Shown in pieces: positions 33,859-42,921 of a stretch of DNA of 64,000 nucleotides. Made by a program: the position numbers and the translations under genes. Location of the stretch: the NCBI RefSeq assembly GCF_030811115.1, contig NZ_JAUSQK010000001.1, forward strand, positions 310,001-374,000, read 5' to 3'. The notes under the pieces were generated by a model. That model saw nothing but the letters and a program-made list of their open reading frames with translations, ran no database searches and was not told the origin of the DNA. Source of the DNA: Olsenella profusa DSM 13989 (GTDB taxonomy: Bacteria > Actinomycetota > Coriobacteriia > Coriobacteriales > Atopobiaceae). Each line of letters opens with the position of its first letter. Position 1 is the stretch's first letter.

Positions 33859-34005
33859 TCACCAATCGATCCCCTTCTTGGTCGTCGGTGACCACGGCTG
33901 CAGCTGCCTGTAGGCAAACAGTCTCTCGCACGTCTTCTTTGCCAGAAGCCTATCGACCTCCGCATGGGTGACTATGACTTGCAGATCCACGAGGTCAGGT
34001 GCTCG
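33859..34005 (-). pseudogene. 3' remnant of an unidentified gene
   Basis: Upstream of the YidC-fusion gene, one minus frame reads APDLVDLQVIVTHAEVDRLL and, a few residues on, AYRQLQPWSPTTKKGIDW before a TGA at 33859. This looks coding but has no start. It is cut off near 34010, where IS relics begin. The family is not recognised. Confidence 0.3.
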
Positions 34006-34132
34006 CTTGCCACCCGGCTCGCTCGCACCGTGAGGCTTCTGGGCGACATGAGAGGGACGGATTCGAGACCGGGAAAGCCCATCGGGCGGATTCTAACGGT
34101 CGTCGCAACACCATGGATTTCGGAAGGAGTCC

Positions 34133-34339
34133 TTGGTGGGGTACGGATACGCGGGAGTCGCCCATGGGAGGCAGGGCGAGATGCTGGCCGCCAGGAGGCG
34201 TCACTACGCCGAGCTCGTGCTCGCGGGCATGGGCTACACGGCGGCCGCCCGCGCCGTCGTCTCGCTGGGCCCGGCGTTCGGGCGCGCCTCGATGCGCGCG
34301 GTGGCGTCGGGTGGCCCCCGCTCGCCCTCGAGGCCGTGA
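34133..34339 (+). pseudogene. IS30-family transposase N-terminal relic
   Basis: A 68-codon frame reads GRQGEMLAARRRHYAELVLA and GYTAAARAV, the helix-turn-helix start of IS30-type transposases. The sequence then degenerates. There is no catalytic DDE region, so this is a truncated, dead copy. Confidence 0.5.
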
Positions 34340-35248
34340 TCGCAGGCCCCGGGCCTGCTCGCGAGGCGGTTGGCGCTCTCGCCCTTGCCCTTCGTCCGGG
34401 GTGTCGACACCTCGCAGGGCCCCAGCCCGAACCCCGCCTCCCTGGCGAGCCGCCACGCGCGCTCGGACTTGACGTGCCTGCCGCCGACGAAGGTGACGAG
34501 CGCCCCCATGTCGTCGGTGATGGCCTCCCCGGGCATGCCGCCGAAGCGCACGAGCGTCGCCAGGAGGCATGCCAGCAGGTCATCTTCCGTACGCGTGCGC
34601 GAGCAGATGAGGCGGTGGTCGCGCGAGTGGCCGAGCGCGGCGGAGAACACGCTGAACTCGAAGACCTCGCCGTTGACGTCGACCATCCGCAGGCTCTCCT
34701 TCCAGTCGAACTGCATCTGGCGCTCCGGCGGCGTCCCGAACCTCGGGCGCGCTTCCGGCTCGGGCGCGCCAGCGCGCCCTATGCCGTGCGAGCGGCAGCA
34801 CTTCGTGAACGGCCCGCACTCCGGCAGGCTCGCCTCCGGGTGACGGTCGGGCAGGAACTCGTGGATCGCCCTCTCCGTGATCCCCGGGAGCGCCGCCTCC
34901 TGCTCCATCACGCCCCTGAACCCGTCGAACGCACTCTCCTCGCCTCGCCTGCGGTCCTCGGTCCCCTCTCCCCGGCTCCGGCGCCCTGCCACCGTCCGCC
35001 CGTGCGGCCCACACTTCCTTCCTATCTGCGCGAGGTGGGGCCTCACGCCGGGCTGCCGGCACGTGCTCGGCTCCCCCATCACGCTCCTCCCCGATCGAGC
35101 CCCTCCCGACGGCTGCCCGGTCGGGAGCAGGCATGTTGCCGGTGGTCTGATTGGCGAGAGGGTGGTGGCGCCGGTGTCGAAACTGCAGTGGCGCGATTGG
35201 CGTGACACGGTAGCTCGGCTGTCGAAAATTATGGTAGCGGTATCAACA
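34320..35248 (-). pseudogene. Truncated IS21-family element with istA remnant
   Basis: The minus frame contains RQMQFDWKESLRMVD (first catalytic Asp), ITDDMGALVTF (second Asp) and TPRTKGKGESANRLASR (Glu region), the order seen in IstA integrase cores. It then loses similarity at about 34340, where the IS30 relic starts, and istB is missing. Upstream, two copies of a roughly 20-bp repeat ending TTTCGACA (35173-35195 and 35219-35243) resemble the multiple terminal repeats of IS21 elements. A TGTTGATACC terminus ends at 35248. The element is inactive. The bases 35249-35417 hold only unrecognised, GC-rich relic sequence. Confidence 0.55.
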
Positions 35249-35417
35249 AGCAGCCGCCTGCTTGAGCGCCGCCTCGACCGCCGCGATGGCAGGGGCCTAA
35301 AGTCAGCGGCCGATCGGCGTGCCTGGTCCAACCTCTCGTCAGCGGCGTAGAACAGGACGTACTCGGCCCATTTCTACTCACAATTCCACGTTCATAACTG
35401 GACAGTCCTGCGCTGGG

Positions 35418-35441
35418 TATACTACACGTAAGAATTTCTTA
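35418..35441 (+). promoter_or_regulatory. Promoter -10 and palindromic operator of the toxin-antitoxin pair
   Basis: TATACT at 35418-35423 is a good -10 box. Six bases later a perfect 13-bp palindrome, TAAGAA-T-TTCTTA (35429-35441), lies at the expected transcription start. An AAGGAG site follows before the antitoxin ATG. AbrB/MazE-type antitoxins usually repress their own promoter, so this palindrome is a plausible operator. Confidence 0.5.
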
Positions 35442-35455
35442 TTTAAGGAGTCATC

Positions 35456-35722
35456 ATGAGCTCGAATGTTCTTACTGTTTCTTCCAAAGGACAGGTTGTG
35501 CTACCCGCAAAGCTGCGCAAGGAGCTCTCGATTCAGAGTGGCGACAAACTTGCCGTATACACCTCTGGTGATGTCATTATGCTCAAGAGGATTCAGATGC
35601 CAACCGCCGAGGAATTCCACGCCAGGCTGGACGAGGCGCAGGCATGGGCCAAGTCGGTCGGCTACCAGGAGTCTGACGTAGACGACGTCATCAAGTCCGT
35701 CAGAGCAAAGAGGCACGCGTGA
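35456..35722 (+). CDS. AbrB/MazE-type (SpoVT-AbrB fold) antitoxin
   Basis: The 88-residue protein begins with the swapped-hairpin DNA-binding domain: VLTVSSKGQVVLPAKLRKEL and GDKLAVYTSGDVIMLKR (residues 5-45). An acidic helical C-terminus follows (FHARLDEAQAWAKSVGY) that would wrap the toxin. The stop codon overlaps the start of the downstream PIN gene by 4 bp, the usual arrangement for type II modules. It probably neutralises the toxin and represses the operon. Confidence 0.88.
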   Translation: MSSNVLTVSSKGQVVLPAKLRKELSIQSGDKLAVYTSGDVIMLKRIQMPTAEEFHARLDEAQAWAKSVGYQESDVDDVIKSVRAKRHA

Positions 35723-36129
35723 GAATAGTGATTGACACCAACGTGGTCATCTCAGGAACCTTCTTTGGCGGTAACCCGAGGAAAGTCCTTGAAGCGGTGG
35801 TTGAGGGAAAAATCGCCGCGTTTGCAACTCCTGACATTGTGGATGAGTACCAAGGAATCGTCGACGAGATGATCGCTCGAAAGCAGGGCAAGCTGCGAAG
35901 AGACGTTCTGGCACCCTTCGAAGCAGTCCTGCATTTGGTGCAGCCTGAATGCACAGTTAACATCTGCAGGGATCCCGATGACAACAAGTTCCTGGAATGC
36001 GCAGTTTCATCTCGTGCGCTCTACATCGTTAGCGGCGATAAGGATCTGCTTGACCTAGAACAATTCGACGACGTGGAAATCATCACTGCCGCAAAGTTTT
36101 GTGATCGCTACCTTCCATTCTGGCATTAA
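35719..36129 (+). CDS. PIN-domain toxin (putative toxin-antitoxin RNase, COG1569-like)
   Basis: This 136-residue PIN protein begins RIVIDTNVVISGTFF, giving the first catalytic Asp. It has TPDIVDEYQGIV with the Asp/Glu pair, and CRDPDDNKFLECA, which is the hallmark of this PIN subgroup and supplies further metal-binding acidic residues. SGDKDLLDL gives the last. It is predicted to be an Mg-dependent ribonuclease held in check by the upstream antitoxin. It starts at a GTG at 35719 that overlaps the antitoxin stop (GTGA). The module is intact although set among dead IS elements. Confidence 0.88.
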   Translation: MRIVIDTNVVISGTFFGGNPRKVLEAVVEGKIAAFATPDIVDEYQGIVDEMIARKQGKLRRDVLAPFEAVLHLVQPECTVNICRDPDDNKFLECAVSSRALYIVSGDKDLLDLEQFDDVEIITAAKFCDRYLPFWH

Positions 36130-36299
36130 GCTCTAGTGACTTGTTAAGTACACCTATTGGACAACGTCCTGTACTCCCCTCACACGCACTCCTTGTCACA
36201 ACAGGAACTGGCTACAGGCACTCTTTTGTTGAGTGTATCTGAGAATGCGAGCCGCCCAAAGCGGTACCAAAATGACGTGCGTGGTGCGTGCCCGAGTGC

Positions 36300-36349
36300 A
36301 TAACCATACCCAAACTCCCGTTGAGTAGAGGGTGCTTGGGTACGGTTAT
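36300..36349 (-). repeat. 20-bp imperfect inverted repeat
   Basis: The arms 36300-36319 and 36330-36349 pair over 20 positions with a 10-base loop. On the minus strand 17 are Watson-Crick pairs, two are G-T wobbles and one is a mismatch. It could be a terminator-like hairpin for an absent gene or a mobile-element end. Confidence 0.5.
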
Positions 36350-36419
36350 AGCGATGTGACGGCAGCAAGGGGTGCATTTGGGGTTATAGGACAAAACGTG
36401 TTGCTGGCTAGTCCCAGTC

Positions 36420-36578
36420 TCACCTCCACGGACTCGACCTGTGGAGCTCCTCCCAGACGAGGCCGTCGCCCCACCTTTGCGGGCCGATCCTCGCCCTGTC
36501 CCCGTATCCGACCATCCTCATCTCCCTGGCGATCTCCTCGTCGGTGGGCATCGCCCTGAGGATCTTCGCCGCGGGCAT
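36420..36578 (-). pseudogene. Unidentified 52-codon relic frame, probably from a mobile element
   Basis: The frame from the ATG at 36578 reads MPAAKILRAMPTDEEIAREM and ends at a TGA at 36420. It is GC-rich like the IS relics and lies against an IS-type terminus. No family was recognised. Confidence 0.28.
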
Positions 36579-36597
36579 CGGGCACTCCGCGTGCAGG

Positions 36598-36662
36598 TGT
36601 GTTTAGTCAAGCCTAACTTTCGGCTTGGGCCTGGTACTGAAAGTAAAGGTTGACTAAATACA
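36598..36662. mobile_element. 65-bp inverted-repeat element with IS21-like termini
   Basis: TGTGTTTAGTCAA at 36598-36610 is repeated inverted as TTGACTAAATACA at 36650-36662. The left 17 bases (TGTGTTTAGTCAAGCCT) are identical to the right terminus of the IS21 element at 49262. It is either a MITE-like derivative or two IS ends left by internal deletion. No clear target duplication was seen. Confidence 0.5.
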
Positions 36663-36680
36663 GCCGGGGAGCTCGTCGGC

Positions 36681-36785
36681 ATGTCCGGCGCATATCTGAG
36701 ACGGCATCGTGACATCAGAATCAAGAGCGATCCGGACTACCGGAGCCCCGTGCAGCACCAGAGGGACTTGGGCCTGGCAGCATAG
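36681..36785 (+). pseudogene. IS3-family (IS150-type) transposase C-terminal relic
   Basis: The 34-residue frame reads YLRRHRDIRIKSD and YRSPVQHQRDLGLAA before TAG. This matches the terminal pattern of IS150-type OrfB transposases (an RDxRIK stretch followed by SPxxYRRxLGL). Nothing of the catalytic core remains. Bases 36786-36920 lead to the next gene without other features except its ribosome site. Confidence 0.5.
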
Positions 36786-36920
36786 GACATATGTGGTCCA
36801 AGACCTCCACCGCAGCCCCAAAATCTCCTGCCCAATGAGCATTATTCTCTCTCGTCTGCACGAGGCAAAGTACCTTACAATGGCTAAGAAATACATCAGG
36901 TGTGTTTCCGGAGGGGATTC

Positions 36921-38795
36921 ATGTCGAACAGTAGGCCGAACATCAAAATCTTCATTTCCACTCATAAGGACCGTGTCTATTTTCCAGATAATGAGCTTAT
37001 CAAGCCAATCCAAGTGGGCTGTGCCCTTCATAACACCCATTTCCCCGGAATGCTCCACGATGACGAGGGAGACAATATCTCCTCTAAGAACGCCTCCTAT
37101 TGTGAGCTGACCGCCCAGTATTGGGTCTGGAAGCACGAGGATGCAGACTACTTCGGCTTTATGCACTATCGTCGTTATTTCTCGTTTTCTGATGAGCATT
37201 TTAAGACTAATTACTTCGGCGACGTGTTTGAAGACATCAATGACGAAAAGACGCTCAAGAAAATGCACTTCGATGAGGAGCACATGCGTGCAAAGATTGA
37301 ACCTTATGATTTCGTGATTTCTGAACCCGGTTCGTTTGTGGACGGACAGACCATGCGTCAACAGTACGATAGCTCTTGGGAGCAGAAGTCTGAAGACCTC
37401 GATTGTGTGCTTAATATTATTCGTGAGCGTTATCCCGAATTCGTCGATGTTGCAGAGCGCTATCTCAATCAGACTGAGGGCTACTTCTGCAACATGTTCA
37501 TTATGAAGCGTGAGATATTCCGCAAGTACAGCGAATGGCTGTTTGACATTCTAGAGGAACATGAGAAGCGCCGTGACATTTCTGACTACGACATCACGTC
37601 CTACCGTGTAAGTGGGTATCTGTCGGAACGTCTCTGTGGCATCTATGTTACCTGGCTCAAGGAGCAAGGTTATGCCTACAACACGCTACAGCGCGTGCTC
37701 TTCAGACACGTAGAGGCTATCGAGCATCTCTCCCCCATCTTTGAAGGGAAGAATCCTGTAACCGTAGTCTTCTCAGCAAATGACTATTATGTACCTTACC
37801 TCGCAGCATTGCTCCAATCCATCAAGGACACCTCTTCGAGGGAGCGCTGCTACGACCTCATTGTACTCACCCAGGATATTTTTCTTGAGAACCAGGCCCA
37901 GCTCAAACGCCAAGTAGAAACAGACAATATCAGCTTACGTTTCTTAGGCGTTTTTCGAGCCATGCATGATTACCAGGACAAGCTGTTTACACGCGGCCAC
38001 TTCAAGGTAGAGACATACTTCCGTCTGCTCCTGCCACAATTACTGCCTGCCTATCACAAAGTGCTCTATTTAGACTCTGACATGGTTGTCTTGCGTGACG
38101 TAGCGACGCTCTTTGACGAGCATATTGAGGGCTACCTAGTTGCAGCCTGTAAGGATCCAGATACAGCAGGCCTGTATAATGGCGCGGCTTCTCACAAGAA
38201 GGAGTATATGGACAATATCCTTGGCATCAAGGATCCCTACTCTTACTTCCAGGCAGGTACGATCCTGTTCAATCTAGATGCATGGCGCTCAACTTATACG
38301 CCAGACGAAATCTTTGCCTTTGCCTCGTCTTATAAGTGGGAGCTTCTTGACCAGGATGTTCTTAATTACCTATGTCAAGGCTACGTAAAGTTTGTTCCCA
38401 TGGACTGGAATGTCCTGATGAACTGGCGTGGGGTCAGACTCTCGCGCATCATCTCGCGTGCACCGCGCGATATGTACTTTGCCTATGTGGAGGCACACAA
38501 GCATCCTGCCATCGCCCATTTTGCTGGGCCAGATAAACCCTGGGATATTCCCTCTGCAGATATGGCCCCTTACTTCTGGCATTTCTCGCGTAAAACCGTG
38601 TATTACGAAGAAGCGCTGGCGCGCATGGCACACGAAAACGCCCAGAAGGAGCGCTCGCTTACGCCCAAGGAGTTTATCTACCAGCGCATGATTACTCCCG
38701 TAGTACAGAAGGCGTTCCCTGAGAAGACCAAGGGATTTGAGAGGCTCCGCAATGTGTATCGCAAAGTCAATCCAAAAAAGAGTGACATCTTCTAG
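36921..38795 (+). CDS. DUF4422 / GT8 two-domain glycosyltransferase
   Basis: Residues 1-245 are a DUF4422 domain (FISTHKDRVYF, GFMHYRRYF, TEGYFCNMFIMKREIF), a putative glycosyltransferase of capsule and LPS loci. Residues 270-540 are a GT8 domain with VVFSANDYYVPYLAALLQS and the metal-binding DxD in LYLDSDMVVL near residue 383; NWRGVRLS follows. The fusion could add two different sugars to one glycan. The ATG at 36921 has GGAGGGG six bases upstream. The gene is AT-richer than the chromosome around it and is the only plus-strand gene in this part, so it is probably a transferred surface-glycan gene. Confidence 0.85.
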   Translation: MSNSRPNIKIFISTHKDRVYFPDNELIKPIQVGCALHNTHFPGMLHDDEGDNISSKNASYCELTAQYWVWKHEDADYFGFMHYRRYFSFSDEHFKTNYFGDVFEDINDEKTLKKMHFDEEHMRAKIEPYDFVISEPGSFVDGQTMRQQYDSSWEQKSEDLDCVLNIIRERYPEFVDVAERYLNQTEGYFCNMFIMKREIFRKYSEWLFDILEEHEKRRDISDYDITSYRVSGYLSERLCGIYVTWLKEQGYAYNTLQRVLFRHVEAIEHLSPIFEGKNPVTVVFSANDYYVPYLAALLQSIKDTSSRERCYDLIVLTQDIFLENQAQLKRQVETDNISLRFLGVFRAMHDYQDKLFTRGHFKVETYFRLLLPQLLPAYHKVLYLDSDMVVLRDVATLFDEHIEGYLVAACKDPDTAGLYNGAASHKKEYMDNILGIKDPYSYFQAGTILFNLDAWRSTYTPDEIFAFASSYKWELLDQDVLNYLCQGYVKFVPMDWNVLMNWRGVRLSRIISRAPRDMYFAYVEAHKHPAIAHFAGPDKPWDIPSADMAPYFWHFSRKTVYYEEALARMAHENAQKERSLTPKEFIYQRMITPVVQKAFPEKTKGFERLRNVYRKVNPKKSDIF

Positions 38796-38883
38796 CGAGT
38801 ACATATCGCTGCAAAAATTCACCCTAAGACCTCTGATATGAACACAGGAAGCGGATATCCGAACAAGCTAGAACTCTTACGAA

Positions 38884-40050
38884 TCAATGACGTACGGAAC
38901 CGCGCATTAGGTAGCACCAATGCGCGACAAGAGGCACACGAGACGTAATCCACGCGGTGATAATGCAAAGCGCCTGAACAACCGCTATGGCACCCGCGAG
39001 GGTAGCCAAAGCAACAGCGCTGTTAACCTGTGCAAATGTAAGGAAGGTGATATTCCAGGTATTCATGATAGCAAGGACTACCGCGAACATCCAAAAATGC
39101 AACATATATGTTGGGAAAGACCATCTAGACAGCATGCCAATGAGTCTTGCGGGCATGCCCTCCATCATATTGAGGACATGGGATCCATCTATAAGTTCGA
39201 AGAGAGAGAGCGAGAGACATACATAGAGCGGTGAGTCATACTGAAAGGCTTCCCCTGCACCGCGTACAGAATGCATATAGCTCATAGAAGTAAGTACCCC
39301 TATGCTAAGCAATGCAACGCCAGCAAGAACCCAGCGCGGCATACGGCGCAACCTCTCTCGAGAAATCATGTACCCCCCTAAGAGATACACCATCCAAACA
39401 CTCCCACCCCAGACAGATGTACCGAAAACGTTGAGACTCATCACTGGACTCGCTTGTATTGGTAAGCCTAGAAAACTAAAGGTCTCGCTAATGCCCGGGA
39501 CAACAACCCCAAAATAGATGAGGAGTGTCAGCAGTATGCGTCCATATGGCCTGCTGTCCTTCTTCTGAACCATACGAACGAGATAAGCAACAATGGGTAT
39601 GCCCAGGTAGATTCCAAGAATCATCTGCAGGTACCACATAGCTGTATTCGTCTCGCCCATAAACACCATGCTTTGGAGCAACGTTTGAATAGAGATAGGA
39701 AGTCCATTGTTCAAAGTGGGGAGCCCCGGAATGCAACCAAGCAGATACCAGAGAACGTTCCAAATCTCATAGGCTACGAAAAGCCCCAAAACATTGCTCT
39801 TGAGATATTTTGAGAGATATGATCCATCATAATCTCGCGGGAGCATAAGATAGCCGGTCAGCATAACGAAGAGAGGAACTCCAATTCGACCCAGAGAATA
39901 AACCAGGGATGCTGTCAGTGGATGCCCGCTGCCCTCAAATACAAAGCCAGAAAGATGGCAATCAAGGACAGAGAGTATGGCAAGCGACCGAATGACATCA
40001 AGCGAGAGCCTTCGTGTGCCCCGGACAATTTTAGAATTTGTAGGTTCCAT
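38884..40050 (-). CDS. Acyltransferase 3 family membrane O-acyltransferase
   Basis: The protein has ten or so membrane segments in 388 residues. The N-terminal LDVIRSLAILSVLDCHL has the family Arg and His (the usual R..A...V...H pattern). The central VWMVYLLGGYMIS and late FPTYMLHFWMF segments are also typical. Such proteins O-acetylate cell-surface sugars, using acyl donors across the membrane. The ATG at 40050 lies 8 bp after the YfhO stop, so it is the second gene of that operon. It converges with the DUF4422-GT8 gene across an 88-bp spacer with no strong terminator. Confidence 0.85.
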   Translation of the reverse strand: MEPTNSKIVRGTRRLSLDVIRSLAILSVLDCHLSGFVFEGSGHPLTASLVYSLGRIGVPLFVMLTGYLMLPRDYDGSYLSKYLKSNVLGLFVAYEIWNVLWYLLGCIPGLPTLNNGLPISIQTLLQSMVFMGETNTAMWYLQMILGIYLGIPIVAYLVRMVQKKDSRPYGRILLTLLIYFGVVVPGISETFSFLGLPIQASPVMSLNVFGTSVWGGSVWMVYLLGGYMISRERLRRMPRWVLAGVALLSIGVLTSMSYMHSVRGAGEAFQYDSPLYVCLSLSLFELIDGSHVLNMMEGMPARLIGMLSRWSFPTYMLHFWMFAVVLAIMNTWNITFLTFAQVNSAVALATLAGAIAVVQALCIITAWITSRVPLVAHWCYLMRGSVRH

Positions 40051-40058
40051 GTGACGCC

Positions 40059-42803
40059 CTATTTCCTTCCCCGCACGCTCTCCCTAAGACGGGGATCGAT
40101 AAAGACAACGTAAACCACCGAGGACAAGATGCCTATAGCTGAAAGCGTGATACCACTTGCAAGATGTGGCGTCTTGTACTCCAAGCGAACTGTATGGCTG
40201 CCCTCATTAAGTGGTAGTGCCATGAAACCGATATCTGCCCGTTCGATAGGCACGGAATCGCCATCGACAGTAGCATGCCAACCTTCTCCATATGGCACAC
40301 GCACCAGAAGTGTTTGGCTACGATTGTGCATGATATCGACACTACCAGTAATCACGTTAGCACTCTCAAAAGATAGGTTCGTTGGACCCTCTTGAACAAA
40401 ATCCTCCGCCAATTGAGCAGATGTGTCCTCATCTTCTATTACAAGTGCCGCAGACCCAATTTCATATTGACCAGGACTCCCAAGAATCAGCGCTACCCCC
40501 TCGCGCTCATATTCTGAAGTACCCAGGTTGAGCACCCAATCATGCTTGTCACCATACCAAGGGGCCAGCTGATTTGCCTGTACGACAGTATCGACATTAT
40601 CACCACACCGCGCCGACACATTAGAAATGAAGTCATTTTCGCTACCATTATAATGGAGTCCATGAAGAACCAGGTACGCATGCTTTCCTGAAGGAATCTC
40701 TGCCATAAAGTTCAGCTGAGCACTAGCAGCTAAGGTGACAAGGTTATGGGCACTTATGAGCGAGATATTCGGGTCTGGTATGGCATTTGATACATCCAAG
40801 GTATACTCATTGGATACTCCCAGACCAGAGGTATCAAAATCGACAGAACCATTTTTCACTCCAGACTCAAGCACAACACCAAAGAGCAGCAGGTTTTGTC
40901 TCTGAACCATGTTTAAAGAGTCATACAGTTCGCGTGTGAATGTTACTGAATGCAAGCTCCCCAAGGGTACTGGAGAATTTGACCTATACAACATGAAACC
41001 GTTCTTCTCAGGTACATCCATAGGACAATAGCCTGTTGGAACATGGGCAGAAGAAGCAACGAGATAGTTAACACCGGAAAGGGTCTCGAGCCCCAGACGC
41101 GAGTCAAAGGTGTCGAATGTGAAGTTGCAAAAATGTGATGCCAGACCAAGTGACGTCTGCTGCTCATCAATATAGTTATTGTACAGGCTGTTATAGAACG
41201 TATCCCCTGGCAAGCCTGCCGCAATACTTGAGTTGCGATATCTTCCAAAGCCTCGTGAGCCATACCGTTCAACGGTGGCTTGATCTACCTCTTTCAAAAT
41301 GGATAGTGGCGTATCCTCGTAAAGGACCCCATATGCTCCATTGAGTTTAATTTGGGCTTGGTACTCCCCTGTAATCATCCATCCACCAAAGGAGACAAGA
41401 CATGAAAGAGCGAGTGCGAACAAGGCTATAGGCTGCATGCCACGCGCGCGGATAGGCATAGCAAACAAGAGGACGAATAGACCTGCTATGAGAAAGATGG
41501 TAAATACAGCCGCAGTAGATGGACTACGCACAAGGCAATAGGCACAAGCCACGGCATAAAGGAGCCAAACGACACCTATACGCAGCCGCTCATCCCGAGT
41601 TAAGCTCGGCAATAGAGGCACAAAAAGTGCTGTTATATACCCCAAAAAGAGTGAAAGAGCCCATGTCCAACGCAGAGAAGGATACGCCAAACCATTCAGC
41701 AAGGAGCCGGCTGCCGGTAGAACGAGCAGAACGCCTAGGACGATGGCCATAACACGTGCACTGGTAATTTTTTTCGCAATATCAGGGTGATTGCGCTTCT
41801 TGATGGACACCAAAACCATAAGCGCAATCGAGCTAACTGCAAGACACCCAACAAGAGACCCTTCAACTCCAGGGTACTGAACAGATACCATCCCCTTGAT
41901 GAGGTTGCGATAAAAACTCATGTCATAGACAAACGAAGGACTCCTCTCGATGCCCAGTCGTGTTTGTCCAACAATGCTCGCTGTCGTAGGCAAGAAGATA
42001 GCCATGCCAGCAAGTGCCCCAAATACAAGAGGAATAAATACCCGCACGAAGAGCAGCAAAAATCCTCTGATCGTCTTCTCCTCATACGAGAGGAAAAACC
42101 GTACGAGGCAGTAGACGACCAATAGCAAGCAAATCTGGTAGGAGAGACTCACTGAGGATAGAAAACAAAACGCAACTGCAATGATAAAAGTATCGGAATG
42201 CTTTCCTCTGATAATTTTTTCGATACCTAACAACACGAGAGGCGCAAGCGCCAGCCACGTCATGAAGAATATCTGCGTATATGCGAAAGCCGTAAAGCCT
42301 GAAAACGCATACGTCAACCCGCCAATCATTGCAGCAAAGTTGTTCATGCCACACAGGAGACAGAAGCGGCTCATCACCACACTCGCAAATGCAATTTGCA
42401 AGATAATGGCAAGTGAGAGAAGAGCCTCGCCATTTTGCGGGGTCGAGAAAACTGAAATAAGGTAGACTGGATTGCCAAGGTTTGAGGCAAGAGCGGTAAT
42501 GTAATCAGTTCCATAGCCTAGAAGTGGCGTCCATTGGGGAATCTGAAAAGTATGAGTAATAAAAATATTCGAAAGTAAATCACGTAACCAGATGCCTTCA
42601 AGCAGAAAGAAAGGATACTGCTGATCTACACCGTCGATACTATTCAGGAAACTTCGATGCAGAATAACGGCGGGCCCCATAAAGCAAAGCATCATGAGAA
42701 TGAACATGATGCCATATATCATTACATGTGACCGCTGTGGCCGCCATAAGAGAAGACAACTGAATCTTCCCCGTAGGTTCCTTGCTCGTGTCAAAGTCGT
42801 CAT
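40059..42803 (-). CDS. YfhO family membrane protein (GT-C-like)
   Basis: This 914-residue protein has about 13 membrane segments, a large extracytoplasmic domain from about residue 450 to 875, and a last C-terminal membrane helix. The early IDGVDQQYPFFLLEG is the YfhO hallmark just after the first helix and carries the presumed catalytic acidic residues. The extracytoplasmic part ends with the family-typical VPYGEGWHATVDGDSVPI. YfhO proteins are linked to glycosylation of lipoteichoic acid and other envelope polymers. Base composition is low in GC compared with the flanks. It is transcribed with the acyltransferase. Confidence 0.86.
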   Translation of the reverse strand: MTTLTRARNLRGRFSCLLLWRPQRSHVMIYGIMFILMMLCFMGPAVILHRSFLNSIDGVDQQYPFFLLEGIWLRDLLSNIFITHTFQIPQWTPLLGYGTDYITALASNLGNPVYLISVFSTPQNGEALLSLAIILQIAFASVVMSRFCLLCGMNNFAAMIGGLTYAFSGFTAFAYTQIFFMTWLALAPLVLLGIEKIIRGKHSDTFIIAVAFCFLSSVSLSYQICLLLVVYCLVRFFLSYEEKTIRGFLLLFVRVFIPLVFGALAGMAIFLPTTASIVGQTRLGIERSPSFVYDMSFYRNLIKGMVSVQYPGVEGSLVGCLAVSSIALMVLVSIKKRNHPDIAKKITSARVMAIVLGVLLVLPAAGSLLNGLAYPSLRWTWALSLFLGYITALFVPLLPSLTRDERLRIGVVWLLYAVACAYCLVRSPSTAAVFTIFLIAGLFVLLFAMPIRARGMQPIALFALALSCLVSFGGWMITGEYQAQIKLNGAYGVLYEDTPLSILKEVDQATVERYGSRGFGRYRNSSIAAGLPGDTFYNSLYNNYIDEQQTSLGLASHFCNFTFDTFDSRLGLETLSGVNYLVASSAHVPTGYCPMDVPEKNGFMLYRSNSPVPLGSLHSVTFTRELYDSLNMVQRQNLLLFGVVLESGVKNGSVDFDTSGLGVSNEYTLDVSNAIPDPNISLISAHNLVTLAASAQLNFMAEIPSGKHAYLVLHGLHYNGSENDFISNVSARCGDNVDTVVQANQLAPWYGDKHDWVLNLGTSEYEREGVALILGSPGQYEIGSAALVIEDEDTSAQLAEDFVQEGPTNLSFESANVITGSVDIMHNRSQTLLVRVPYGEGWHATVDGDSVPIERADIGFMALPLNEGSHTVRLEYKTPHLASGITLSAIGILSSVVYVVFIDPRLRESVRGRK

Positions 42804-42921
42804 GCCCTTGCACCTTTTGTCATAAATGAGCCCTCTCCCTCTAGGAGTTTTCCCCAGTCATCGATGGTACCAAGACGACAGACTCCTTCCTGAGAAGTAT
42901 ATTGACATCTTGTATAGTCTC

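Larger units (their letters stand above)
36130..36680. other. Gene-poor spacer with IS debris
   Basis: There is no credible full gene here. The stretch contains a 20-bp imperfect inverted repeat (36300-36349), a 52-codon relic frame on the minus strand (36420-36578) and a 65-bp IS-end-like inverted repeat (36598-36662), each listed separately. The first 170 bases show nothing recognisable. Confidence 0.5.

Noticed and set aside
36180-36394. Small overlapping minus-strand frames near the 36300 inverted repeat
   Set aside because: They have unnatural composition and cross the inverted repeat; there is no ribosome site.
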